Source of the DNA: a virus
Length of the DNA: 64,000 nt
Virus record (IMG/VR): IMGVR_UViG_3300048996_000065
Span: 1 to 64,000 of that record
Direction: 5' to 3' (one strand)
Part shown: positions 23,036 to 29,999 of the stretch, piece after piece
Numbering within the stretch: position 1 is the first letter of the stretch
Layout: each line of letters opens with the position of its first letter
The notes under the pieces: generated by a model
What the model saw: the letters and a program-made list of their open reading frames with translations, nothing else
What the model was told of the DNA's origin: nothing
Database searches by the model: none
Position numbers and translations under genes: made by a program

Positions 23036-23954
23036 GGCTGAGATTCTACGATCCGCTGCGAACATCCTACGATCGTTCCTTGACGATTTCGAGCTGATGA
23101 GTACGTTCGCGAACGAGATACGCATGGAGCGCACAATCACGCTATTGAACGAGATTGCGGATACGCTAGCAAACCCTGCACGCATGAAGCGCCGTCCACC
23201 CGTGCGTCGCTTGATCACGCCGCAGATGCTAGCGATGGGTGAATCCATGAGCCTATCGATCGCACCCGACAAATCGTTGTGCTTACGCGTGACCGGAGAC
23301 GGTGCGCTGAACGTTCAGGGTTCGCATGTTCTGACCATATACCCGTTGCACTCCAACTCGTTTGACGTGCGCTTCCCACGCAAGCATATGCAGCCGTACG
23401 CGCTCGAATCGATGCCACCGCTAGGGACCGAGAGCCCGCAGGCAATACTCGAATCTGCGATCATCAAACCGTTGACGCAACGCGACAGTCCGGGCGTCCG
23501 CATTGCCAAATCCCTGGGCATACCCGAGATTACCCGAGAGATACGGTCCCCAAAGAGTGAAGCGGCATTTATCGAGCGCGAGCTAGAAGCGGCTGGCGTA
23601 GCACGTACATTGCAACCGGGCTGGAAACGCATGGACGGCATAGCCGAGGACGACGAATGCTCCTACGTGCATCGAGGATCCCAGCAGCAGTGTCTCTTGC
23701 CGTTGGGGCATAGCGAGCGGCATTCGACCGTACGACCGTCGGACGTTCCTATAAAGCCCGCACGCACGTGCTTATGCGAGCCCGACGGCCAGGGCATCGC
23801 TTCGAATTGCCCGGTTCATCCGATGCGTGCGCGCAAACCCAAGCCCGGTACAAAGGATTGGCAACGTCAACAAGTCTCCGAGATTCGCAAGTGGGCACGT
23901 AAGCCCGCAAAGAAAATAAGCGTGGCGCAACGCGCCGCACGGAGGAAGAAATGA
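23019..23954 (+). CDS. Early protein with C-terminal Cys/His motifs, unknown
   Basis: The 311-residue protein starts at the ATG at 23019 after GGGGAAGAAC. It has an N-terminal helical region (AEILRSAANILRSFLDDFEL) and a beta-rich middle (MSLSIAPDKSLCLRVTGDGA, SHVLTIYPLHSNSFDVRFPR). Two possible zinc segments follow: a Cys/His stretch (DECSYVHRGSQQQCLLPLGH) and CLCEPDGQGIASNCPVH. The C-terminus is Lys/Arg-rich. It may be a nucleic-acid-binding early protein. I do not recognise a family. Confidence 0.45.
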   Translation: MTTTNKAEILRSAANILRSFLDDFELMSTFANEIRMERTITLLNEIADTLANPARMKRRPPVRRLITPQMLAMGESMSLSIAPDKSLCLRVTGDGALNVQGSHVLTIYPLHSNSFDVRFPRKHMQPYALESMPPLGTESPQAILESAIIKPLTQRDSPGVRIAKSLGIPEITREIRSPKSEAAFIERELEAAGVARTLQPGWKRMDGIAEDDECSYVHRGSQQQCLLPLGHSERHSTVRPSDVPIKPARTCLCEPDGQGIASNCPVHPMRARKPKPGTKDWQRQQVSEIRKWARKPAKKISVAQRAARRKK

Positions 23955-24151
23955 ACGCATTCATAGACTCGGAAGGGACGCTGTATATCACGGCGAATGC
24001 CATCGGTACCAGCGAAGGCTTCGCTCTGAGCTGTTGGCACGAACGGTGGTTGGCAGGAACGTCCAAGCTCGTGATCACGCCGACGTTCGATAAAACGATC
24101 ACCCACCACTCGATTCGTCCCGACCCGCATCCAGAGGAGCGCAAGCGATGA
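23951..24151 (+). CDS. Small early protein, unknown
   Basis: The 66-residue protein lies between two ATGA overlaps. It has beta-like segments (GTLYITANAIGTSEGFALSC, KLVITPTF). The sequence gives no functional clue. Confidence 0.4.
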   Translation: MNAFIDSEGTLYITANAIGTSEGFALSCWHERWLAGTSKLVITPTFDKTITHHSIRPDPHPEERKR

Positions 24152-24348
24152 GAAACCGTCCGCCACCGGGTTCGTTGGTTTGGTGGAGATTTATATCCGC
24201 CGATTCGAAGGCGTACCGCTTCGGCTATTGCACCTATGAGCACGGTCACAACCTCGTGCGCATGGGCAACTACAACGGCGATACGACCGGAGGGCAGGTT
24301 GTGGATGCGGACGATATCGAATGGAAACCGTGGAGCAGCCAGGCATGA
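24148..24348 (+). CDS. Small early protein, unknown
   Basis: The 66-residue protein begins MRNRPPPGSLVWWRFISADS and contains YCTYEHGHNLVRMGNYNGDT, an aromatic small beta-barrel-like sequence. It is in ATGA overlap with both neighbours. No family recognised. Confidence 0.4.
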   Translation: MRNRPPPGSLVWWRFISADSKAYRFGYCTYEHGHNLVRMGNYNGDTTGGQVVDADDIEWKPWSSQA

Positions 24349-24599
24349 GCAACCCGCCGACCTTAGTTGAATTGACCGATATGTTGCGCGATGTGATTGG
24401 GCTGACCAAGAGCGCGATTGCCGAGATGAGCGAGCGCATCACGGCGTTGGAGGAAACCGCGCGCAAGTACAACGAGCTGGTGCAACGCATCGAGGGAGCT
24501 ATCGCATATCACGACACCCAACAATCGTTCGCGGATGCGATGGGAATAAAGACCGCGCACGTAACGGTTCGCAAGCAACTAGAGGAGCTGCTGAAGTGA
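24345..24599 (+). CDS. Small coiled-coil early protein
   Basis: The 84-residue protein starts at the ATG at 24345 (ATGA overlap). Its heptad-rich sequence (LVELTDMLRDVIGLTKSAIA, EMSERITALEETARKYNELV) predicts one long coiled coil and so an oligomer. No function is evident. Confidence 0.45.
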   Translation: MSNPPTLVELTDMLRDVIGLTKSAIAEMSERITALEETARKYNELVQRIEGAIAYHDTQQSFADAMGIKTAHVTVRKQLEELLK

Positions 24600-24910
24600 G
24601 CAAGGATTTCAAGTTGATTGCGAAGCCATGTCCGTGCGGTTGCTCGAAGTTTATTGTGGGTCCGCTCTTCGGCTGCCAATGCTCCTCCCTGCACAAAGAG
24701 GATGCGGACGAGTTGGTCAAGCGCTGGAACGAGCACGAGGTGATATGCGGGCGGGTCAAAACGCGCGTCGCATTTCACAAGCAGCGCATTGCAGACTGGA
24801 GCAATCCGAAGATGGCCGTGGTTCCCGCTACTCGTTCGGTTCGCAAGGGTGCAATCGAATTCCATGAGAGTATGATACGAGAATTGGAGAGTTTATGCGA
24901 TTCGTTCTAA
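24596..24910 (+). CDS. Lar-like zinc-ribbon protein (possible anti-restriction)
   Basis: The 104-residue protein starts at a GTG (GTGA overlap). Its N-terminal 50 residues match the general layout of Lar-type restriction-alleviation domains: KPCPCGCSKF, then FGCQCSSL, then an acidic helix ADELVKRWNEHE. The usual first pair CPFCG is here CPCGC. Lar from Rac modulates type I restriction. The rest of the protein is a basic helix. The match is by pattern only, hence moderate to low confidence. Confidence 0.35.
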   Translation: MSKDFKLIAKPCPCGCSKFIVGPLFGCQCSSLHKEDADELVKRWNEHEVICGRVKTRVAFHKQRIADWSNPKMAVVPATRSVRKGAIEFHESMIRELESLCDSF

Positions 24911-25083
24911 TCGTTTGGGTCTATGCTAATGGAACGCTTGTGCCGCACGTGCGCCCGGGCATATACCCAGACGAGACGACGTGCATGACCGTGGCGAAGA
25001 TTGAATTCGATAAAGCTGGAAAGCGTTACCGTACACCATCGCCCACCACTTGTGAACCGTTAAGCAACGACAGGGAGAGCTGA
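24895..25083 (+). CDS. Small protein with hydrophobic N-terminus
   Basis: The 62-residue protein starts at 24895 after GGAGAGTTT. Its first residues (MRFVLIVWVYANG) may be a short membrane anchor or buried strand, and two cysteines follow (TTCMTV, TTCEP). It overlaps the previous gene by 16 bases. No family. Confidence 0.4.
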   Translation: MRFVLIVWVYANGTLVPHVRPGIYPDETTCMTVAKIEFDKAGKRYRTPSPTTCEPLSNDRES

Positions 25084-25084
25084 G

Positions 25085-25231
25085 ATGATCAAGGTTTTAA
25101 TTGCGTTACTTATTCTCGCGGTAGAAGCGCCGCTCGTCTATTGGCTAGCGAAAACTCAGAAAAGCTTATACCTGGTTCTATTGGTATCGGTGATCTGCGG
25201 CTTGCTGCTAGGAGCGCTGGCATGGGTATGA
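25085..25231 (+). CDS. Small two-helix membrane peptide
   Basis: This 48-residue peptide begins MIKVLIALLILAVEAPLVYW and has a second hydrophobic run (LYLVLLVSVICGLLLGALAW), separated by AKTQKS. The start is right after the previous stop, and the next gene starts within its last codons with GGAG placed properly. Two predicted TM helices suggest an inner-membrane early protein such as a superinfection-exclusion or membrane-modulating factor; this is inference. Confidence 0.5.
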   Translation: MIKVLIALLILAVEAPLVYWLAKTQKSLYLVLLVSVICGLLLGALAWV

Positions 25232-25428
25232 ATTCGCATCGCGTCACACTGCTGGTAACGCTCGATGTAGAAACCGTTCGATCAGCGGGGGGTGTAGGTT
25301 ACGCGTTACGAAACTCCAAACCGTTGCGCGAATCGGTGGAGAATTTCGTAGCGCTCGAAATGACGCTCCCTAGCGCGCGAGTGTTCGGAAAGGCCAAGAT
25401 GAAAAAGCTGAAGGTGACCGTATCATGA
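25222..25428 (+). CDS. Small early protein, unknown
   Basis: The start at 25222 has GGAG seven bases upstream; an in-frame ATG at 25228 overlaps the previous stop. The 68-residue protein is strand-helix-helix-strand-like (SHRVTLLVTLDVETVRSAGG, VENFVALEMTLPSAR, KKLKVTVS). No family recognised. Confidence 0.4.
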   Translation: MGMNSHRVTLLVTLDVETVRSAGGVGYALRNSKPLRESVENFVALEMTLPSARVFGKAKMKKLKVTVS

Positions 25429-25727
25429 AATTCAAGGGCTGGCGTACGAAAGGCAAGCTGCACACCTACGACGTGCGGATCAACTGCGATTGGATGGGAG
25501 ATGCCGTTGCTCGCGTCTACGTCGTAGCTCCGCGTCGGTGGTTTCCAGGGTTACACTGGAAGCACGTTTATACGTCGTACGACGGTCGCGGCTGTCCACG
25601 CGACCCAGCGGGATTCAAGCGCGTTGCAGAAGCCGCTGTCTTTAACTATGAGCATTGGAAGCTGGCATGGGAAAAGCACGAGAACGAACAAACCTGGAAT
25701 GAAACCGTAGAGAGAAACATTAAATGA
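25425..25727 (+). CDS. Small early protein, unknown
   Basis: The 100-residue protein (ATGA overlaps) is beta-rich with several Trp residues (INCDWMGDAVARVYVVAPRR, WFPGLHWKHVYTSYDG) and ends in a charged helix. No catalytic pattern is obvious. Confidence 0.4.
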   Translation: MKFKGWRTKGKLHTYDVRINCDWMGDAVARVYVVAPRRWFPGLHWKHVYTSYDGRGCPRDPAGFKRVAEAAVFNYEHWKLAWEKHENEQTWNETVERNIK

Positions 25728-26131
25728 AGAACGTACACTTGACCTTAGAATACCCGCGTCTGCGCACGCTGCGACGATTGCTGGATTACGCTTTCGAAAA
25801 CGCGCCACGCGAATGGTATGCGGATAACGCGGAATTCATCGAAGCCACGAAACTAACGCTTCAGGTGGACGAGCTGGCGAAGGTTGGAAACGAGCCCGCC
25901 CCAGGTGCGGAGGAGCTGACCGACGAAGAGCCCGCATCCCACCACAGTCTGAGCCCTCGCGAGTTCGGCGTGATGACGCGCATTGCTCACGGGGTCAGCC
26001 CGGCCACGATCGCCAGGGAGCTGGGGCTATCAGTCAAAACGGTTAGCACCTATCGCGCTCGTACGCTTACAAAGATGCGCATGCGCTCGAATGCGGAGCT
26101 GGCGATTTATTGCGAGCGTCACAACATATAA
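25724..26131 (+). CDS. LuxR-type HTH regulator
   Basis: The 135-residue protein has a helical N-terminal part and a clear GerE/LuxR DNA-binding domain at 75-131: LSPREFGVMTRIAHGVSPAT, then IARELGLSVKTVSTYRART. Four-helix spacing and the recognition helix (SVKTVSTYRARTL) fit. There is no receiver or ligand domain. As an early phage regulator it could control phage or host promoters. The single-domain architecture and the middle-of-operon location are notable. Confidence 0.75.
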   Translation: MKNVHLTLEYPRLRTLRRLLDYAFENAPREWYADNAEFIEATKLTLQVDELAKVGNEPAPGAEELTDEEPASHHSLSPREFGVMTRIAHGVSPATIARELGLSVKTVSTYRARTLTKMRMRSNAELAIYCERHNI

Positions 26132-26143
26132 GGAGAGATTCGA

Positions 26144-26449
26144 ATGTCCCGACGAACCTTTATGAGCTGGCGCGTGTATAAGGACGAGGACGGCGATACC
26201 AGCCAGGATGCATGCTTGCAATCGGTTGCGTTGATCCGAAGTAACGTCCAAACGAAAGAGCAGCCGATATTCACACGACGCTGGGTAACCGTCGCACGCG
26301 GTGACCCGGAATCGATGCTGGAGATTGCACGTGCGCTGAACGCCGCGCGCTTTTCGATGTTCGATTTGAATCCGCCGTCGATGCCAGGGAGCAAGGATGA
26401 AACCGTTCTACCTACAAAATCGCGCAGGAAAAGCGCACGCAAAACTTAG
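26144..26449 (+). CDS. Small early protein, unknown
   Basis: The 101-residue protein has a beta-rich centre (SWRVYKDEDGDTSQ, ALIRSNVQTKEQPIFTRRWV) and an Ala-rich helix (PESMLEIARALNAARFSMFD). The C-terminus is basic. No family recognised. Confidence 0.4.
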   Translation: MSRRTFMSWRVYKDEDGDTSQDACLQSVALIRSNVQTKEQPIFTRRWVTVARGDPESMLEIARALNAARFSMFDLNPPSMPGSKDETVLPTKSRRKSARKT

Positions 26450-26591
26450 AGCAATAGCCCAACAGCTGGAGAAAGAGCATGCCGTCATACATCGATCTGA
26501 CTCGTCGAGCCCAACGGTTTCTAGCCGACAACCCGGAGATCAAGTCCATTACGATGCAGCGACCGGGGGAGAAGCCGGTCAAGTACTGTAA
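26397..26591 (+). CDS. Possible small overlapping gene
   Basis: A 64-residue frame starts five bases after GGGAG and covers the 29 bases between two better genes. It overlaps both. The first 40 residues (MKPFYLQNRAGKAHAKLRAI) look plausible; the rest is low-complexity. Support is the Shine-Dalgarno alone. Confidence 0.25.
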   Translation: MKPFYLQNRAGKAHAKLRAIAQQLEKEHAVIHRSDSSSPTVSSRQPGDQVHYDAATGGEAGQVL

Positions 26592-27045
26592 TCCGAATCA
26601 GGAAAGCTTTCAGCGCATGCCTGAGTCGTGTCCGACCGTTCAGGAAATTCTCAATCAACATTTACCCGGCGATGATAAAGAGATTCTACGTAAAGAAATT
26701 TTCGCGGACCTTCACGACCGGGTCACCGATAAGTTTCGCGATGCATTGAACGAAGCGATTCAATCGAAACATTATCTGCTACGCGTTGTAGAGAGTGTGA
26801 TAGACGATTTGAAACGCGGAGAACGCGAGGCCCGATTGGCGATGGAAATGACCGAAGCGAGGAGAGACAATGAACGATCCAGAGAAGAACGAGCAAACCC
26901 CGTTCTCATCATCGAGCCCGCCCAAGCCGATGAGAGCGAAGACGGAGAAGAAGACGACACCGTCGAGGAGATCGAGGACACCGCAGTCGAGGGGCTCGAT
27001 TTCGTCCGAGCGCCCCAACGCGCGGCCTCGCGGCGCAGAAGATAA
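26479..27045 (+). CDS. Helical acidic early protein, unknown
   Basis: The 188-residue protein starts seven bases after GGAG. Residues 1-120 are ordered and helical (YIDLTRRAQRFLADNPEIKS, EIFADLHDRVTDKFRDALNE). From 145 an acidic tract (ESEDGEEDDTVEEIEDTAVE) precedes a basic tail. It could be a DNA-associated protein. The last 59 codons overlap the next gene in another frame. Confidence 0.5.
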   Translation: MPSYIDLTRRAQRFLADNPEIKSITMQRPGEKPVKYCNPNQESFQRMPESCPTVQEILNQHLPGDDKEILRKEIFADLHDRVTDKFRDALNEAIQSKHYLLRVVESVIDDLKRGEREARLAMEMTEARRDNERSREERANPVLIIEPAQADESEDGEEDDTVEEIEDTAVEGLDFVRAPQRAASRRRR

Positions 27046-27238
27046 ACGATTCTTGCGAGCGTTGCAGGTCGCATACGGTCAACAGGCTGAACGCTTGAAG
27101 AAGATCGGTTACATGATCGAAGCTATCGAGAATCGAGCGATGGCTGTCGACGGTCCCGTAGATCCGACGTACAAGCACGTGACCGACGACGATCTACGAT
27201 ACATTTACACATTGGCAACGGGGAGAAAAATTCGATGA
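26870..27238 (+). CDS. Early protein with basic disordered N-terminus
   Basis: The 122-residue protein has a proper Shine-Dalgarno (GGAGAGACA). The first 60 residues are Ser/Pro/Arg-rich and low in complexity, coded within the previous gene. Residues 60-122 look folded (FLRALQVAYGQQAERLKKIG, DDDLRYIYTLATGRKIR). The long overlap suggests the N-terminus is under constraint from two frames. Unknown function. Confidence 0.45.
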   Translation: MNDPEKNEQTPFSSSSPPKPMRAKTEKKTTPSRRSRTPQSRGSISSERPNARPRGAEDKRFLRALQVAYGQQAERLKKIGYMIEAIENRAMAVDGPVDPTYKHVTDDDLRYIYTLATGRKIR

Positions 27239-27423
27239 ACGTTTGCGAGTGCTGTGGGGGAGAGGCAGCTGGTACGACATGTACTTCTTGCCGCTCATCC
27301 CGCTACTATTGGAAAAGCCGAACGCCGCGTCAGCGCATCAAGCGACGCGAACGTCTGGAGCTTTTCCGATCCCGATTCGATCATTTTTTCGCTGGCGATG
27401 TTAAGAAGGAGAAATCGAAATGA
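27235..27423 (+). CDS. Small zinc-ribbon protein
   Basis: The 62-residue protein has CECCGG (4-9) and CTSC (16-19), a compact two-knuckle ribbon, followed by basic helical residues (RQRIKRRERLELFRSR). Probably nucleic-acid binding. ATGA overlaps on both sides. Confidence 0.45.
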   Translation: MNVCECCGGEAAGTTCTSCRSSRYYWKSRTPRQRIKRRERLELFRSRFDHFFAGDVKKEKSK

Positions 27424-27713
27424 GTCATCCGTTAAAAGGCCGCAAGCTTACTAAGAAGCAGCTTGCTCAACGAGCTGCTACGCGTGCCGCAAATAAGGCA
27501 GCACCCCCTGAACCGAAACGCAAGGCCAAGGAAGGCGCTAGAACGGTCGAGCAAGTGCTGGCCGATATGAAGGAGGCGCATTACTACGTGGACAAGGCCG
27601 TCGGATACGTGCGCCGCGAAATTCGTGCGGGTCAGCGCAAGCTGAACGAAGTAACAGACTTCGAGGTTTGCATGTATATGGCGAAGCGGTACTTGGAAGG
27701 AGGCATGCGATGA
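27420..27713 (+). CDS. Small basic early protein, unknown
   Basis: The 97-residue protein has a Lys/Arg/Ala-rich N-terminus (KGRKLTKKQLAQRAATRAAN) and a compact helical C-terminus (MKEAHYYVDKAVGYVRREIR, VCMYMAKRYLEGG). The pattern suggests DNA binding but no family can be named. Confidence 0.4.
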   Translation: MSHPLKGRKLTKKQLAQRAATRAANKAAPPEPKRKAKEGARTVEQVLADMKEAHYYVDKAVGYVRREIRAGQRKLNEVTDFEVCMYMAKRYLEGGMR

Positions 27714-28027
27714 TTACGCTAGATAGATACGGCAGAACCGGAGCGCTGCTGATTACGTTCGCGCTTGCGTTCGCATTCACAACGCTATTGCAGGGATGCA
27801 AGGTATCCACGAACGAGCCGTCGACGCAACCCGAGACCGGCAATGATCCGAAGATGCTTTGGGAAGTTGGCGATACGGCGGCGTGGGAGTTCAGGGATTC
27901 GATGGCGCGCGTATGCGTATACGTGGAAGCGAACGGGATCAAGGAACGATCGGGAGCGCTCGATTGCGGCTATCCTCCGGATTGGGGCAAGCCACCAACC
28001 ACGTATGAGAGTTTGAAACCAGAGTAA
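27710..28027 (+). CDS. Putative lipoprotein
   Basis: The 105-residue protein begins at the ATG at 27710. Its N-terminus MITLDRYGRTGALLITFALA and FAFTTLLQGC form a signal ending in LQGC, a type II lipobox variant (Gln at -2 is uncommon). The mature part is Asn/Pro-rich and then folded (TAAWEFRDSMARVCVYVEAN). Two additional cysteines follow. Surface exposure in infected cells is possible. Confidence 0.5.
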   Translation: MITLDRYGRTGALLITFALAFAFTTLLQGCKVSTNEPSTQPETGNDPKMLWEVGDTAAWEFRDSMARVCVYVEANGIKERSGALDCGYPPDWGKPPTTYESLKPE

Positions 28028-28292
28028 AGCGCTATTTCACATAATATGCGGGTTTCTTATCGGTAATGCACGGGCGGGGCGTCGGGTTCCGTCCGTCAGA
28101 ATAAATCGGCTCGCAGCAGAAAAAAGCATTGGATTTTTTGCAATTATGTGAAAACGGACCCTACAAAGACTAAAAATCTTTTAGGATAGCTCCACGGTAA
28201 GCGGTAACGCGGACCGGACGGGAAGCGGGGATAGCTCGCAGCCCGTAGCCCGAAAAACCGAAACGATCCTTTTCTACCACTGGAGTTTTACG
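28028..28292 (+). promoter_or_regulatory. 265-base regulatory gap with inverted repeat
   Basis: This is the first real break in the rightward run. TTTCACATAAT (28,035-28,045) is repeated in inverse (ATTATGTGAAA, 28,143-28,153). Just after the second arm, TTGCAA followed at 18 bases by TACAAA is a weak sigma70-like pair. GGAG precedes the gene at 28,293. A regulated promoter for the next genes is plausible; no gene is seen inside. Confidence 0.35.
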
Positions 28293-28595
28293 ATGGAAAC
28301 GAATACCGAAACGACCTCATCCACCCCTGCCAAGGTTCCGCGCAAGGTTTCTGCGAAGCCTCCGAAGAAGGTGGCGAAGAAAGGCGCGAAGCTCGTCAAG
28401 AAAGTCGCGAAGTCCGTGAAGCCCGACGCAGACGGCAAGGTCGCGCTCAAGACGATCTGCGCCAAGCTCGACATCGAGCCGCGTTTGGCACGTCGCAAGC
28501 TTCGCAACGCGGAACTCAGCTTTCACGACAAGCGCGACCGCTGGAATTTCACGACCGCGCAGGCCGCGAAGGTGCAGGAAATCCTGAGCGCCTAA
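28293..28595 (+). CDS. H1-like basic tail fused to a small HTH-like domain
   Basis: The 100-residue protein has a histone-H1-like Lys/Ala/Pro N-terminus (KVPRKVSAKPPKKVAKKGAK). A C-terminal domain follows, LKTICAKLDIEPRLARRKLR then NAELSFHDKRDRWNFT. The same C-terminal pattern (L-x2-L/I-A-x4-G/I-x4-AR-x-KLR-x-A) occurs at the C-termini of the proteins at 48,644-49,045 and 30,000-30,734. I infer a DNA-compacting or sequence-reading protein. Tandem hairpins follow its stop. Function untested. Confidence 0.5.
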   Translation: METNTETTSSTPAKVPRKVSAKPPKKVAKKGAKLVKKVAKSVKPDADGKVALKTICAKLDIEPRLARRKLRNAELSFHDKRDRWNFTTAQAAKVQEILSA

Positions 28596-28604
28596 CAAGC
28601 CGAA

Positions 28605-28649
28605 ACGCGCCCCCGTTCACGGGGGTTGCGTCCGACCGTATCGCGGTCG
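28605..28649 (+). terminator. Two tandem hairpins after the H1-like gene
   Basis: ACGC-G-CCCCCG-TTCA-CGGGGG-TT-GCGT (28,605-28,631) forms a strong GC stem with a tetraloop. CGACCG-TATCG-CGGTCG (28,633-28,649) follows at once. No U-tract is present, so these may stabilise a 3' end or terminate only partly. Confidence 0.45.
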
Positions 28650-28665
28650 CTGATGAGGCTTTAGT

Positions 28666-28950
28666 ATGCGACTCCCCGACGGAAACCCGCCCGAGACTGT
28701 GGCCGCTTATTTCGAGCGCGTGCTGGGAGCGAAGCTCGAACCGGGCAAGCCGCATTGCCCCCCGGAGCACGCTGCAAGCCCGTCGCACCCGAGTTTCACA
28801 ATCGATACGGCGTGCGGTGAAGAATGTGTCGCCGCTATCGATGCCGCTGCGCCCCTTCAAGGGCATGCTCGGTTGGCTTTCGGTGAGCGTTACGACGCTC
28901 AGTTAATTGATATCACGCGTCACATCGTGCTTTGCTATATCTACGGGTGA
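28666..28950 (+). CDS. Small early protein, unknown
   Basis: The 94-residue protein starts after GAGGCTTTAGT. It has a short ordered N-terminus (PETVAAYFERVLGAKLEPG) and a later Cys pair (TACGEECVAAIDAAA). The end is hydrophobic (LIDITRHIVLCYIYG). No family recognised. Confidence 0.4.
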   Translation: MRLPDGNPPETVAAYFERVLGAKLEPGKPHCPPEHAASPSHPSFTIDTACGEECVAAIDAAAPLQGHARLAFGERYDAQLIDITRHIVLCYIYG

Positions 28951-28954
28951 AGTG

Positions 28955-29215
28955 ATGAGTGTTCGTAATTCGCGAACTATTAAACCCTCGGACGTGGTGA
29001 TTACCGCCGAGAAATTTTTTCAGCTGGAGAAAGAGAACGCTGCTGATCGACCGTCGGCGTTCTTGCACTACTGTTCCTTAATGCGGATCCGTTGCACGCG
29101 GGAGCTGTCTTTGCGCGAGCTGGAAGAAAGTGAGATGGATTTCTTGGAGAAATTTTTCCGGAAACTTGATTCTTCGATTCCCCCCGCACTGATTAGTAAC
29201 GATTGGGATACATGA
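28955..29215 (+). CDS. Small helical early protein, unknown
   Basis: The 86-residue protein starts at the ATG at 28955. It is helical (AEKFFQLEKENAADRPSAFL, SLRELEESEMDFLEKFFRKL) with two cysteines. No family recognised. Its stop overlaps the DUF6011-like gene start. Confidence 0.4.
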   Translation: MSVRNSRTIKPSDVVITAEKFFQLEKENAADRPSAFLHYCSLMRIRCTRELSLRELEESEMDFLEKFFRKLDSSIPPALISNDWDT

Positions 29216-29742
29216 TGAGTGACGCGCATCGAATCTCAGACCCGGCATTCGTCCGCGAGTTTATGCTGGCGGGCAACGCGGTCTTCACGCTGCGATCGAA
29301 GCGTACCGGCACGCGGTTCACGTATCGCATACGCAAGCCCGACGAGGGCAAGCCGCATTTCGTCGGGGTTCTAACCGGAGTGGATAACCACAGCTCCTAC
29401 ACGTTTCTGGGTTCGATCTTTCGCGAGACCGAATACCGGCTTGGGCAACGCTCCAAGATCGCATTCGATGCACCGTCTGCACGTGCGTTCAGTTGGTTTT
29501 GGAAAGCGCTTTCGCGCAACGTGCTCCACCCCAAGCTTGAAGTGTGGCACGAAGGCACGTGTGGCCGATGCGGGCGCAAGCTAACCGTACCTGAGTCTAT
29601 CGCGTCCGGGCTCGGTCCCGAGTGCGCGCGTCGTCGCAAGCATAAGCGCGAGCCGTTACCCGCCCAGGAACGTGAGTTAGATTACGAACACGAAAAAGAA
29701 CTTGATCAGTTGTACGAACTTGACGGCTGGGGAAATTCATGA
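29212..29742 (+). CDS. DUF6011-type zinc-finger protein
   Basis: The 176-residue protein (ATGA overlap at 29212) has an N-terminal beta domain (GNAVFTLRSKRTGTRFTYRI, VLTGVDNHSSYTFLGSI). It ends in the pattern VWHEGTCGRCGRKLTVPESI-ASGLGPECA. I remember this as the hallmark of DUF6011 proteins, widespread in phages, with a treble-clef-like C-x2-C...C. Biochemical role unknown; nucleic-acid association is plausible. Confidence 0.65.
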   Translation: MMSDAHRISDPAFVREFMLAGNAVFTLRSKRTGTRFTYRIRKPDEGKPHFVGVLTGVDNHSSYTFLGSIFRETEYRLGQRSKIAFDAPSARAFSWFWKALSRNVLHPKLEVWHEGTCGRCGRKLTVPESIASGLGPECARRRKHKREPLPAQERELDYEHEKELDQLYELDGWGNS

Positions 29743-29891
29743 TTCACTTTCTTCTTTTCACCATCGCCTGCATCATGCTCTTTGGAGTCGAGCCCGTGCG
29801 AACCGTCTTCTGGTTCTTCGTGAAATGCACGTTCTACCTGACGCTTGCAGGGATTGCCGGGGTTACCTGGCTGACGATGCGCGGTGGCTAA
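29739..29891 (+). CDS. Small two-helix membrane peptide
   Basis: The 50-residue peptide (MIHFLLFTIACIMLFGVEPV, then VFWFFVKCTFYLTLAGIAGV) starts in an ATGA overlap. It has two predicted TM segments separated by a short charged loop. It resembles the peptide at 25,085-25,231 in size and topology but not in sequence. Membrane function unknown. Confidence 0.5.
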   Translation: MIHFLLFTIACIMLFGVEPVRTVFWFFVKCTFYLTLAGIAGVTWLTMRGG

Positions 29892-29922
29892 AGCGTTCGA
29901 CTCCCGGAACGATCGAGCGTAA

Positions 29923-29928
29923 TATAAT
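29923..29928 (+). promoter_or_regulatory. Perfect TATAAT upstream of the 30,000 gene
   Basis: A consensus -10 hexamer lies 72 bases before the start at 30,000 in a 108-base gap. The nearest -35-like word (TTCGAC at 29,896-29,901) is 21 bases away, too far for a standard sigma70 site. Confidence 0.25.
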
Positions 29929-29999
29929 TCCCGACGCGCGACGATAACGCGCGCCCCAGCGGCTTTCTCTCTCGATGATTTCTAATTTGAGGAGGTTGT

